Assembly: GCA_023213395.1 (NCBI GenBank)
Contig: CM041465.1
Location: 208,575,741-208,639,740 of the forward strand
DNA from: Cycas panzhihuaensis
Taxonomy: Eukaryota > Cycadophyta
Length of the DNA stretch: 64,000 nucleotides
Reading direction: 5' to 3'
The notes under the pieces are model-generated. The model saw only the letters and a list, made by a program, of their open reading frames with translations, had not been told where the DNA came from and did no database searches. Made by a program: the position numbers and the translations under genes. Below, piece after piece: positions 29,690 to 41,022 of the stretch (positions are counted from its first letter, which is position 1; each line of letters opens with the position of its first letter).

Positions 29690-30276
29690 CTACAAATTTA
29701 TCAATTTTGGTGTGTTTGGTACCATTGTGGTCAAGATTGCCAACCTTGCATTCAATGGGCAAGGTTTTGAGGGATGGTTACATCGTCTGTATTTTTTGCA
29801 TATGTGGGTGTTGCTATCTCTTGCTTTTTCATATGGGCATATTGACTTCCAGTGCCCAAATTCCAAGCAGAACAAACACCTTCATGTCGGGGTCTTCTTT
29901 TTGGAATGGTTTGTGGTGGTTTTTGTTGCATGTGTGGTAGGGGATTCACTTCCTCCTCCCCTTCCTCTACCTCAAGTACTCTTTCCTCTGGGGTTGTAAT
30001 AACATTCCTTTATAGTATATGTGTTAGTGTCACATACATGACACCACTTGATCCTTTCCTCACATTTTTGGGGTTTAAGTAACAATCTTTAGCAATATGT
30101 GTGTCTGTTTCACATATATGACACCACTTTGATTTCTTATTTGCATTACTGCCATTTGGATTAAGGTAGCAATTGTTTGTTGAATGCATGTCCAATTGGT
30201 AAATGTGACACCATTTTGGGTCAAGTCTAACTCTAGTTTGTTGACTGCTTCTCAACTTTTCTTCTTCTTTCCACAT
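29690..30276 (-). pseudogene. gag: A3 gag zinc-knuckle array (five motifs)
   Basis: Minus strand: three WCHxC-type knuckles in a row (WCHIYQLDMHSTNNC; WCHICETDTHIAKDC; and, after a frameshift, WCHVCDTNTYTIKEC). A basic spacer follows, then CLEFGHWKSIC and CKKYRRCNHPSKPC. The middle one is an exact CX2CX4HX4C; others have lost one ligand. The first set is repeated with YLNPN/YLNPK spacers, which suggests tandem duplication of one knuckle. Confidence 0.75.
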
Positions 30277-31400
30277 TTTCCTCTTTTACATTTTTAATTT
30301 CTTCTCTGCCATTTCCCTTTTTAGGGTTTCTAATTTTGAGTTTTCTTCTTTTGTTACTACCTTTCAAGCTTTTTCCATGTGCAACTCTTTAAATTCCTCT
30401 TGTAGCATTCTTATACCATTATCTGGTGAACCTCCTTCCTAAAACTCCATTTCTTTTTCTAATTCCAATGCCCATTCCTTAGTCTTGGTTGTAAGCCATT
30501 TATAAAGAAACTTTTCAACATGAAATCTAAAAGTTTTTTCTTTGTTTGTTACATTTCTAGTCATGATGGCCATCCAACTTGCATAGTCTAGGATTGACTC
30601 TCCTAGTTGTTGCTTTAGACTCTTGAGTGCCTATATCACTACTTCATTACTTCTCAGTTTTTGAAGCCTCTTTTAAAATTCTCTAACTATGTTGTCTCAT
30701 GACTTAGTTTTAGCATTCAATGTTTTGTACCATACTAGTGGTACTTCTCACAAGGTACACACGAATCTCCCTTTTATATTGTCATAATTTGTGATTTTTC
30801 TCACCTCAATCATATTTTTAAAAAGATATAGATGTTCGATAACATCCATATTTCCATTAAATGTAAGATGATTAAAAGCACTTTCATTATAATATCCTAA
30901 GGATGCCGTTTTTGAAGGTGTCTTGGCCCTTGGCATATCCACAAACATTGTATCGATGGGCTTTGGTGACAATCTTGGCTTTGGCATTGTTTCCACACTT
31001 TCCTTAAACAATGGGTTATTGTTTAGCTATTTTACTTGTATTGTTCACTCTACATTTGGTGTCTAAATCACTAATGGTGTTCGAATCAGAAATGTATTGT
31101 CTCCTGGGTCTTGTAGTGTATTAAATAACTTCCTTGTGAGATAATTTTCCCAAGCTACCTCTGAACCTTCCTCCACCCTATTCTCACTATCACTCATGCT
31201 CTTTGAGCTTTCTTTTGGGCTAGAGTTCTCTTTACTCCTCATCAGAATCCCTCTAGGATTGGATACATTGACCTTATTGGTTTCCAGGGCTTTTTCTACT
31301 ACCGTAGTGACTCCTCCATTTTTGGTAGGCCTTGGTGTCAATAATCCACTTCCTTTTGATGTCTTGGTGGACTTACCCTTGTCCCACCTCTTGGTGGTGT
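30277..31400 (-). pseudogene. gag: A3 gag core and N-terminus
   Basis: 31341-31063 is open (PRPTKNGGVTTVVEKALETN; KESSKSMSDSENRVEEGSE). 31011-30748 holds the Gag core (AFNHLTFNGNMDVIEHLYLF; KNMIEVRKITNYDNIKGRF; VCTL), matching Gypsy-B (DAAEHVYLFQNLINVKKITD). A coiled coil follows with stops to 30280. Confidence 0.75.
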
Positions 31401-31648
31401 GCCCCTCTTATGCACCCATCTTAATTTACTTTCCTTAGCCCAATGTATTGCCCTTTGACAACTTGATTCTAGAATCCCGCTACTTGAAGCTTCTTAGGCA
31501 GCATTGGAAGGTCCCCTGGCTATCATGGTTTAGTTAGAAATTGCCATCACAACGATAACCGGGTTCCTTTGATCTTTATGCATACACTCTCACCCTTCTT
31601 TTGAGCCTCAGATGTTTCTCTACACTAGAGTTTTAGCAATGAAACCAA

Positions 31649-32460
31649 TGTTGATTAATATTCAATACATTGGCGTTTGAACTGCCCATTTATGTATTGG
31701 TCTTGTGGCCTTTTCACCTTGGCGTCACTCCTCAGATGTCTGTTGCATGTAAGGGCAACTCAGAACAATATTACACAACATTCCCAACATATGCAACCAT
31801 CCATGAAGCATACACATTACAAAGAATGTTTCCTCGTAACTTGTTATTTTATTAATCAGCACTATATACAATGCTTTGACTCTTCACCTTTGAAATTATG
31901 ACATATGACTCAATTGCTTGGTTTCATCCTTGAGACTTTTACATGTGATTAGTTGGTTCGACTCTCATTGTTGGACAAATGGTAGAAATGACTTATTTAT
32001 ACACTCTTCCCATAGTCAAACACCCAAAAGGTTGTGACTTTACAACATACCTTTTGCCTTTCCATGACAAAACTTCAATTACACTTAGTGACTTGTGCCT
32101 TTTTGTACGTCTGTGCATCCATATAGGCATATGATTCATCATCTTTTGAGTCAGCATAAAACCATTTCTTATTAATTGTTTTCCATTCCTCATAACCATT
32201 CGCCATTCCTATGAGCCATTCACCATTTTGCAATACATTGAGAATTGTTCTCTGAGAGCTAAAATGCCGACCTGCAACTATTCTAACCATTCCCAACCGT
32301 TCTACTATGTGTTTTTCCTATCAATTCACTCATTTGTTGCTAGAGCCATTCTTGGAACCATGCCCTAGTGTCCAAGTGCCAGATCTTCTACTAATTGAGG
32401 ATTGATGTACAAATGACAATCATTTTATGATGTATGGTAAACTATTGTGCGATTAATAGT
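31649..32460 (-). repeat. A3 5' LTR (outer end uncertain)
   Basis: Begins TGTTGATTAATATTC beside the PBS. Partly homologous in reverse complement to the A2 LTR. Many CCATTC/GGAATGG words. No coding. The outer boundary could be anywhere in about 32300-32750. Confidence 0.5.
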
Positions 32461-34640
32461 GGTACGAATCTATGAAAACAATGTGCTTTTCTTACTCATT
32501 TTGCTTATGAAAATTAACAATACAACAAGTATATGATAAGTACATGGGTGCATGAAGCAAAACAAAATTATGTTTCTACATTGAACATCGTGAATGTTTT
32601 CTTTGTACTCACAACAATAAATTTCCATGGTTGAATTGATTTTGATACTTTGTGTTATGAGGATGAAATGCGCATATGAATGGAATTTATTGGTTATTGG
32701 AAATAGAACGCATAACCCTGACAACAAATTCATAACCTAGGCAAGACCTTTATTTGTTAGAAGTAATGGAAAGACCATTTTTCATCTAAGGAAATGGTAA
32801 TATCTTTGTTTGTCAAAGATATGGATTGGGTCTTTGGTTGTCAAAAATGAGGTTTTTGTCAACGAAGGCCCTAGAACCATTTTAAAATGATAAAACAATA
32901 TGAAGGACCATTGTTCTTTGAGGACAATGATCTCCTCAAAGTGGAGAGAGATGCTACGAGAGGGAATTTTACCCTTTCAATGATTAAAAACCTCATAAAT
33001 TCAACATGAATTTAAAAATCATAAGTGAGAAGCTAGTGGTTAAGGTTTAATAACCCTAAGAGGATGTTGCACATTTATTTAGAGTTGAGGTTAACTTTAA
33101 GTCATCAAATTAATTATGAAGAATTGTGCAAATGAGGTGACACCTCACTGATGAATAAAGAGGCAAGCTTTACAGTCAAGTCGTTGCCTAAGCCAAGTTC
33201 TCTCCTATATAAACTCATAACCAACAAAGACAAGAATACATTATGCTATTGACAAGGAAGATACTACCAGAGAGAAAAGCTGAGGAGAACAAAGGACAAG
33301 CAAGTGCACTTCAACATTTCATCAAATACTTTCTCCACTAATAAAAGTACAATCCAACCATAAAAGAGAGCAAGGCAAGGCATTAAGAATTTTATTTAAG
33401 TTCATTTTCAAGAATTAAATGCTATATTTATATTATTGCACCTTCTTTCTTCCTCTAACATAACAATAACTAGGTTTTGGTCCAAAGGCTAATTTAAGAA
33501 ATACTTGAAAAATGCTTTCCACGAGGAAGAAGTAATGCCCTCAGGGAAAATATGGACCGTATGGGTCTATTGTAGCTGTACAAATCCTAGTAGTACCACA
33601 CAGGGCCATACCACAATGAAATAAGGGTTTGGGAAGTGATTTTTATGATGCCCGAGCTAACTAGTTAGAATTTATTCAAATAGTTTCATATGAAAATCCA
33701 CATAAGAAAACTCAATGAAAGTGGATTTTGAATCCACTATATGGCAGAGCATTGAGTGATTTATGGTCTGAAGTAAGTACATACCATACAACAACCATTA
33801 ATACACTAATACTTGAAAAAAAATTAAATAAACAAAGTGTTGGAAAGTTTGGACAACCCTTTAGTTAACTCAATGTTTGAGTGGGCAAACAAACCTGAAA
33901 TTTAGTGAAACTTGAAAGAAAGTTGGGATACTACCATGTAGGCAGTCTATATGGACCATATTTACTACCTAGACCTGCATTTAATGACAAAAAACGGAAA
34001 TTTTTTTGAGTTTTGGAAATTCATAAGTATGCAAACTTAGCTTATAACATAATTCGCCATTTAAACCATAGTGAAAAGACATTAGAGAGTTGTCACAATT
34101 GTGTAGACCTTACGGTATGGACAAATGTATACACAGTTTGTACACCTTCGTTTTTAACAACATTTAATGAGGTTAAATGCAAACCAATACTTGCTGGAAC
34201 ATAGTAAAATTTAGTTTGCATATTATAATTGAATGTGTGTTAATGAATGATGAAAACATAATGAAAATGCACAACAAGGGAGCCTTATGGTTGTATACAT
34301 ATTGTATGGTCACCCTAAAGTGTAGGAGATGACTGTTATAGGATGGAAACAGTAGAATGGAGTGGTTTCCATGATGGTGCACAATGAGAAATTAATGAAT
34401 AAATTCATGAAGGCATTAATAATACATATGTTCCTTGAAAGGCTCACAAAACATGCATCAAAAGTGAATGAACAACTATTGGAAATTAATTGCAACAATA
34501 TAGATAACAGTACATGAAATGCATTAAATAAGATATATATGTATATGTGAAATCACATCATTAACTTGTGTCATGATTAGTTGCATAAATGGATGCCATA
34601 GTAATATGTTTATGAGTGTTTTGGAAATTGTGTGATGATG
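32461..34640. other. Unassigned repeat-like DNA
   Basis: I see no gene. A TATATAAAC at about 33213 sits in a 51350-like context (CTATATAAAC followed by AAG-rich leader), so these could be promoter parts of a shared repeat. The stretch continues after Gypsy-B at 45199, since GTGAC is duplicated there. TGTAC/CCGTATGG words are present near 33550-33600. Confidence 0.4.
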
Positions 34641-34645
34641 GTGAC
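34641..34645. repeat. Target-site duplication GTGAC, left copy (Gypsy-B)
   Basis: GTGAC precedes the left LTR and recurs at 45194-45198 directly after the right LTR. Confidence 0.9.
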
Positions 34646-35582
34646 TATTGACTTTTACACGATCTCCCTATTGATATAGGTACACTTGTCAAGGGATCAC
34701 TTAGTAGTCTAGTTTAGGATACAGTAAACATACTTCATACACCCAAGGTTATCACATATTCACTCATAATTCCACACAATGTCATCACAGATTATACACA
34801 ACAGTACAATAATCAACAAGTATTCATCATACAAGCATCATAGTACACCTAAAACACAGATTTCCACGTAACTCTTCCCTTTATTAAGAAATAAGTCTTG
34901 TATAATTAGTTCTGGAATGTATCTTCTATACATTCCAGCCATATACACAAGATTCTGTCATATACATTCCGAAAGGGAATGCATCACAGAATGCATCTGC
35001 TATAACTTCGATCCATACCATTGATTTGGCTTGCTGGCTACCGTACCACCATGTAGAATGAATGTTTGGCTCTCATTGCTAGAATGGTCCTCAATGGTCT
35101 TCTTAAATATGCCCTTTTGGTACCTTTTGATGAAGGGTTATGACTCCCTGTCATAACTGTACCTTTTCAATCACAATGTGACCTTTCACTTAACACATGA
35201 TTAGTTTCTCCTTTAATGGTGCATTTTCATCCATACGTCCGTCCGTACGTCCTTCTAGGTTGACATCATCATCCTTGGGTGCCTTTAGGTAACGTATGGT
35301 CATGCATACCCTGCTGTCCGCTAGCGTACCGAAAACAATACGCACTTTGTGTTGCGTACCTATTATGGTATGCACCTATCATACGTACCTAGAATGCTTG
35401 TTTTCCACCTTTCTCCACCATGTGTACATTTGTACGGTTTGTACCTGCATTCCACTGGTTAATATAGTTCTACATTCCATCTTCCTACGTACGTCCGTAC
35501 GGTTTGTACCTGCATTCCACTAGTCAATATAGTCCTACATTCCATCTTCCTCATAGCCTATGTGCCAAAATATACCCCAACA
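34646..35582 (-). repeat. Gypsy-B 3' LTR
   Basis: Aligns with 44330-45193. The first base pair reads TA rather than TG. It has an extra 65-bp tandem copy (units from 35432 and 35497). It is rich in GTACG/GTACC/CGTCC words between 35220 and 35520. Confidence 0.92.
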
Positions 35583-35667
35583 TCTATCCCGGGTTGACAA
35601 GATTGGGTTGAGCATCCTTGCTCATCAAAATTTCAAAAATTTTGAAGTATCCTTCCCCCTCTCTATT

Positions 35668-36885
35668 CTAAAATTGCCTCGCTTCCTTTGCTTGGTCTCG
35701 TGTAGCCAAAATTTCTTTGTTGATTTGAGTGAGGGTTGCTATTATAACATCTTTCTCTTTGATCTTCTCTTGAAGGGTAGTTATTTTTCTCTTATATTCT
35801 TCTTCCATTTCCTTAATTGAATTATTTGTTGAGATTTTCCTTCGGTTTGAGTTGGTGGTGCTGATGTTTCCCCTATCTCCATTACAAGAGGAAATTTTGC
35901 CCATTCTTTGAGGGAGGGCTCCATTTCTCCTTCCTCTTCAGGTTTTTCTTCATCCCTACTTCTCTTACTACTTCTTCGAATTGTCTGTTTTGTGCGATGT
36001 GGAATAGATGACCCTAGAGTTTGTTGTAACCATTTCAACACTTTTGTCATCTCTTTTTGTAACTTCCTCTTGATTTCCCTATCCTGAGTGTTTTCTGGAA
36101 ATTCATTCACCCATTATTTTATAAAAGGTTCATTTGGATAGATGATTGATTGCGGGAGTTGTATACCTGGACATCGGTAGAACAAAACAACCAATAACAA
36201 GGAGGGATGTTGGAATGGATGTGACATTACTTCCTAAATTTGTTGTGTCATGTTATCGCCAGAAATTTAGAATAATTGAGATATTCCCCATCTTGAAGTT
36301 TTGGTAATATTTTCTTTTGGAGAAGAATCTTGTATTTATGACTTTGGCTATCCATTGTAACCTAATATCTTTTATATCTGCTACACGAATACCCCCTGAT
36401 GTTAGTTGGATATTTTCCTGGCAAAATTCTTTTAACCAAGTTTCTCGGTCCACTTCTAATCTTTTTGTGGCTGTTGGGACTTCTCCCTCCTTTGGAAGTC
36501 CTATAAGCAGGTGAATTATATCTACCTCTAATTTCACTTTCTTCAAATCCCTTTTTAATTCTAACATAATGTTTTCCATTAACTCCTAATCCCAATAAAG
36601 AGGATTGAAATATATATATTCTCCCCATCCTGCTTGCTTGACCATTGTTCTAAATTGGGTAGGTAATCCATCCAATTCCTTTTTCAGTTTGGATAGGAAG
36701 GTTTCTTGGCATTCTGTCGTCTTCATTATCACCAGGTTATGGAAATTTCCAGAAGTAAACCTGATATTGACCAAGAAATATAGAACAAACCCTACATACG
36801 TACCTTTTTTGGAATGGTTGACTATATTTGATAATTTGCTTTGAATTCAATGCTAAATTCTTGCTCTTTTTCTTCTTGGATCATA
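35668..36885 (-). pseudogene. Gypsy-B additional ORF between integrase and 3' LTR
   Basis: No known family recognised. Coding over about 400 codons is split in frames. In order it has a start-like region (ITMIQEEKEQEFSIEF, about 36885), a helical part, VDIIHLLIGLPKEGEV, LTSGGIRVADIKDIRLQW, a hydrophobic patch (PSLLLVVLFY) before RCPG, a charged segment with KVLKWLQ, an acidic/basic stretch, and a C-terminal coiled coil (KRKITTLQEKIKEKDVIIAT). Gypsy-D has the same order at 62440-63976. It lies about 550 bp after integrase, so it would need its own mRNA or splicing. It could be an envelope-like or a nucleic-acid-handling protein; neither is shown. Confidence 0.65.
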
Positions 36886-37440
36886 GTAATTCTAACTGGT
36901 TGCTGACTATTATGAAATTCAGATTGATTCTCTTTGTTTTTAGCTTGTGTACTGTGTAGGAATGGTTGCAGGTATGCACTATATACTTTTGTCTTTCTTG
37001 CCTATTTTCTCTATACGTACCTGATAGCGTACTTTTTTAGTACATATAGCGTATTCTAGCTCACTTACTCAATTTTCATTTTGTGTACTTGGTAACATAC
37101 CATTTTTGGTACGTATAGTGTATTTCACTAGTATGTATGTAAGAAATCTGATTTTTCTGATACAATTTTTCAGAATTCCGATTTTTCTTATCATGATATA
37201 TCTTTCTTCTTATGATTTGCCATATTGCTTATTTATATGATATGAGTTACGGTTGCTTTTTCTGTTTTTTGATTTTTTTGTATTTTTGTGTTTACATACT
37301 GAACTGGATCACGTTCTGGTATCAAGGCGGTCTGATTTGCCTCAACTTCATGCAACTCGTTATGGTACAACCAGCTGATCTGGCTGGTAGTTTCTTCATC
37401 CTAACTAATATAAGGTTTCAACCGGCTACCATTCACTCGG
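36886..37440 (-). other. Gypsy-B non-coding gap before the 3' ORF
   Basis: Pyrimidine/T-rich on the plus strand with several GTAC words (CTATACGTACC, GCGTAC, GGTACGTATAG). No domain is recognised. This is the place for a splice acceptor or internal promoter for the downstream ORF. Confidence 0.4.
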
Positions 37441-38571
37441 GTTGGTAGCAATGGTCAGTCAATTTCCCGAAGTTCTACCGAACCATTCTCAAAGATTCTT
37501 TCGGTGATATAGGGTCCTAGCCACGTCATTTTGATTTTCCTAGGGTGTGTTTTGAATTTGCTATCATAAAGAAGAACTTGGTCACCTTCTTTGAACTGTG
37601 GCATGCGTAGATGACGATCGTACCACGTTTTTTTGTCTTCTTTTCTCTATACTTTACAACCACTTTGCCATATACCTTTTCTCCTCTAGTCTTACTAATT
37701 CTTCCAACCTTCGTCGTAAGGAATGGAAGTTGTCCAATCGACACTGCATAGTGGTTCTTAGGCTCAGAATCTCGAATTCAGTCAGAGGGATGGTCTCGAT
37801 TCTGTAAACCAATTGGAATGGTGTTTGCCCTATTGATCTTTTATATGTCGTTTTGAAGGCCCACAATACTGATGGTAACTTCTCGACGCAATCTGATCTT
37901 CCTATCTTACAGATTTTCCGCAGGCAATTCTCAATAATCTTATTTGAACTTTCCACTTGTCCATTGGCCCTTGGGTGTCTGATGGATTTCCAATGGCTAA
38001 TCATAAAGGTTGATGTTAATATCTCTATAGTCTGGTTGAGAAAATGGACCCCTTGATCGCTTACGATTTCTAATGAGCATCCAAATCGTGTAATGATCAC
38101 CTCATATAGAAATCGTGTCGTGCTTTTTGAATTCGCTTTTCTTAGTGTTCGAGCCTCCACCCATTTAGTCATGTAGTCGATTGCCACCAAAATGAATCGG
38201 GTTTGGGATCGTTAGGTGGATGGTTTGATCAGTCCGACGAAATCGAGTCTCCATTTCTCGAACGGTGCCAAAGGTAGGATTGGGTGGAGGGGTTGAAAAT
38301 CCTGTCGATCAGGTTTCCCAACCCTTTGACAATAATCGCATGCCTGAATCCAGTTCCTTATATCTTCAAACATAGATGGCTACCAAAATCCAGACATTAG
38401 AAACTTTCTCCAAGTCACCATTTTTCCCATATGTCCTCCCCCTACACCTTCATGTGCTTGGTCCATAATTTGATTAATCTCATGTGGCCTTACACATCTA
38501 CGTAGTACTTCATCTGGTCCAAGTTTGTATAACTTGCCTTTAATTAATTGGTATGGTTCCGTCTTTCGCAC
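37441..38571 (-). pseudogene. int: Gypsy-B integrase
   Basis: The minus-strand zinc domain (AHEGVGGGHMGKMVTWRKFL; CDYCQR) has all four ligands. The core carries RLDFVGLIKP (Asp), EIVSDQGVHFLNQ (Asp) and RANGQVESSNKIIENC (Glu): D,D,E intact. SIGQTPFQLVYRIETIPL closes the core. The GPY/F module (MTWLGPYITERIFENGSVEL) is near 37440-37540 in another frame. One TAA lies at the KPSTxRSQ site. It is the best-preserved integrase here of this lineage. Confidence 0.9.
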
Positions 38572-38580
38572 AAAATTGCA

Positions 38581-39260
38581 TCATTCCGTTCGATCTAATC
38601 CTGGCGACATTTCCCCTGTCGCTAAGTATTCTGGTATTCTGTCATACCAATCCATCGATATTGCCTCCACGCTCAACAATGCTGCGTGGAGGAAGTCATC
38701 CGGTATCACTGTGGCTTTTTCTCCATTTGCAATTCTTGATAGTTGATTAGGTATTATATGGGCTTTTCCAAGTTTCACAATGATTTTAAATGAGAATTCC
38801 TAGAATAACATCAACCATCTGCTAATCTGCCCCCTCATTATAGGTTTGTTCACTAAGTACATCAGTGCTTGGTGGTCCACAAAGAATAGGAATGGGTTTG
38901 AAAATAGATAATGTCGAAATTTCTGTAATGCATACACCATTCTGAGTGCTTCTCTCTCTATTGTAGTGTAATTTTGTTCTACTCTAGTCAATTTTCGACT
39001 TGCAAAATATATAGGATGGTTTATTTTATCGTCGTTTGGTTGCAGTAGTACACATCCGATTGATTGTGAGGCGTCGACGTGTACATGGAATATTTTCTTC
39101 CAATCTGGGAATCTTAGTATAGGTGCCGATATTATGGCCTTTTTTAATACCTCAAATGCCTATTGTTATTCCCTACTCCACTCCCATTCAACATCTTTTT
39201 CCAGTAATTCTTCTAGGGGTCCTGATATGTATGCATACCCCCTAATGAATTTTCTATAAT
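38581..39260 (-). pseudogene. rnh: Gypsy-B RNase H and tether
   Basis: 38991-38800 reads VEQNYTTIEREALRMVYALQ (Glu) and FFVDHQALMYLVNKPIMRGQ (Asp). A TAG follows before EFSFKIIVKLGKAHIIPNQL. The first Asp region (39020-39130) is frame-shifted. 38778-38581 is the tether to integrase. Confidence 0.82.
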
Positions 39261-39266
39261 AACTGG

Positions 39267-39959
39267 TTAATCCAAAAATCCTTTCAATTGTTTCCTTGTG
39301 AACGGTACTAGGAAATGTAGGATTGTGGATACCTTAGTTGGGTCTATTAACAATCCTTCTTTGCTTATGATATGTCCCAACAAATTCCCAAAGGGTACCA
39401 TGAAGCTACATTTCTTCAGATTTAAACATAACTTGTTTTCACAACATGTTTGCAACATTTCTCTAAGGTTATCCGTGTGGTTTGTCATGAATCCATACAA
39501 TATCCAATCGTCTAAGAAAACTGCCACTTTTTCGCCAATCATCTTATGAAATATGTTAATCACTATTCTTTGAAACATAGCTAGAGCATTTGTAAGATCG
39601 AAAGGCATCACTTTGTATGTGTATGTTCTCCATTCCGTTACAAACATTGTTTTTGCTTGATCCTCTAGAGCGACTTGGACTTGGTTGTATCCACTAAACC
39701 CATCCATGAAAGAATACATTTCATTTCCGCCTATAGCCTCCAAAATATCCCCCATAAAAGGCAATGGGAAAGGATCTTTCTTAGTTACTTTGTTACGTTG
39801 TCTGTAGTCCACACAAACATGTATTTTTCGGTTTTTCTTCAGAACCAGTACTATAGGGCTCACCCAGTTGTTGTAGTCAATTTCATAGATGTATCCAGCT
39901 TCTAACATCTTATCTACTCCACTTTTACTTTTTCTTTGTATTTAGGATTCATCCGATAA
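39267..39959 (-). CDS. rt: Gypsy-B reverse transcriptase
   Basis: 213 open codons on the minus strand after the start region: [78 protein letters not shown], tetrad FLDD in [12 protein letters not shown], then [20 protein letters not shown] and [18 protein letters not shown]. All the standard blocks are present. The usual F-G-L-x-N-A is DLTNA. One stop pair lies just before the open stretch (IRC, near 39910). Confidence 0.9.
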
Positions 39960-40369
39960 TGTCTCTGCTTCACCAGTTTGGCTCCTTCGATTAGGTCAAT
40001 ATGGTGCATTCCGATCTCTGGGGTAATGCCCCTAAGGTCTTTGCGTGACCAGGCGAACACATCATGAAACTCTTTAAATAACTGTTGAGCTTAAGCTATC
40101 GTATGGTCATCCCAGTAATCTCCAATCCGAATGGTTTTAGGTTCTTCCTTACTCCCAACATTGATTTTGGTTGTTTTTAATTTTGACATTTGAATATCCT
40201 TTTTATTTCCCATGTAATGGGAAGGGGTATCTTCAATTTTTCTTTCACCATAATTGAGTTCGGTGAATTCCGTGGGATAATTGGGGTTTTCTTCCTTTTC
40301 TTCATCCTCTGATTTTTCTTTTTCCTTCTTTCGTACTGATGATATGGCCTTTTGTTCTAGGTCTATACT
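39960..40369 (-). pseudogene. Gypsy-B pre-RT linker
   Basis: Acidic segment (KKEKEKSEDEEKEENPNYPT; YGERKIEDTPSHYMGNKKDI), then QLFKEFHDVFAWSRKDLRGI and [20 protein letters not shown], the standard lead into gypsy RT. CAG at 39965-39967 (minus strand) is the Gln that is TAG in Gypsy-A. Confidence 0.75.
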
Positions 40370-40930
40370 TAATTTCCAAATAATCTTAAGTACCTTATCA
40401 AAGTTTTTATCTTTTGATGAATGTGAAAAGGTTTATATAAAGGATTTCTTAAGGTTTTTCCATGTTGCCTCTAAGTTTCATTCTTTCCCCAGGAACCAAT
40501 CTCTTGCTACCTGACCTAAGGTGTGATAAAAAAGATTGCTCGATGTTTTCTTTGGCAAACTCAAAGATGTCCATTCCCGTTTACACCTTTGAATATGTTT
40601 ATTGGGGCACTCTCCTACATAAAATAATGGGATATTCAATTTTTTCGGGTGGTCAAACCATGTTTTGGATGCGGATTGTAGTTCCTCCCAACCTTGGAAG
40701 GTAGTTTGGTGGGCTAGGTACCAATACCATGTTGTCCCTCGCAAGGTTAGTACCAAATTTGATTCCCATTGAAGTTTATCCCAATTACCCTCATCTATCG
40801 AGTGCTATATACAATGTATAAGGTGTGTAGTTCCATATAGTTGGTCCCCATAAAAGGGTTTGACATAATCTCCAATGTATGTTTAAAGGTTTCTTTCCTC
40901 GAGAATGATGATCCTACTACCTAGACCTAA
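40370..40930 (-). pseudogene. Gypsy-B extra Gag-like region (two signature blocks) between protease and RT
   Basis: Block 1 (near 40680-40756): VLTLRGTTWYWYLAHQTTFQ then GWEELQ. Block 2 (about 40430-40560): NLFYHTLGQVARDWFLGKE, a TGA, then LEATWKNLKKSF. Each has the Retrotrans_gag pattern: Phe/Leu-x-x-Leu-x-Gly, an aromatic Trp-Tyr/Phe, then Trp-x-x-Leu-x-x-x-Phe. The canonical Gag core of the same element is at 43264-43509. Gypsy-A has the same blocks at the same place. This may be a duplicated Gag domain inside Pol. Confidence 0.55.
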
Positions 40931-41022
40931 GTCTCTAGGGGTATGTCCCGTTGGTTCCTTTTCTATTTCCTCAGATTTGGCGCCAATACTTGAAAAGGAC
41001 CAGTCGTTTGGTGGGTGTACCT

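Larger units (their letters stand above)
28086..31648 (-). mobile_element. A3: 5' half of a Gypsy-A relative (leader, gag, protease)
   Basis: On the minus strand, PBS TGGTTTCATTGCTA is at the right end. Gag N-terminus, Gag core, five zinc-knuckle motifs, protease and the Asn/Pro-rich linker follow in the order of Gypsy-A and B. It stops at 28085 before the extra Gag-like block and RT. With A2 it forms an inverted repeat. Confidence 0.8.

Noticed and set aside
33205-33400. TATATAAAC with downstream leader as a host gene promoter (also 51352)
   Set aside because: No coding sequence follows. The same context occurs at both places, so a repeat-borne promoter is more likely.
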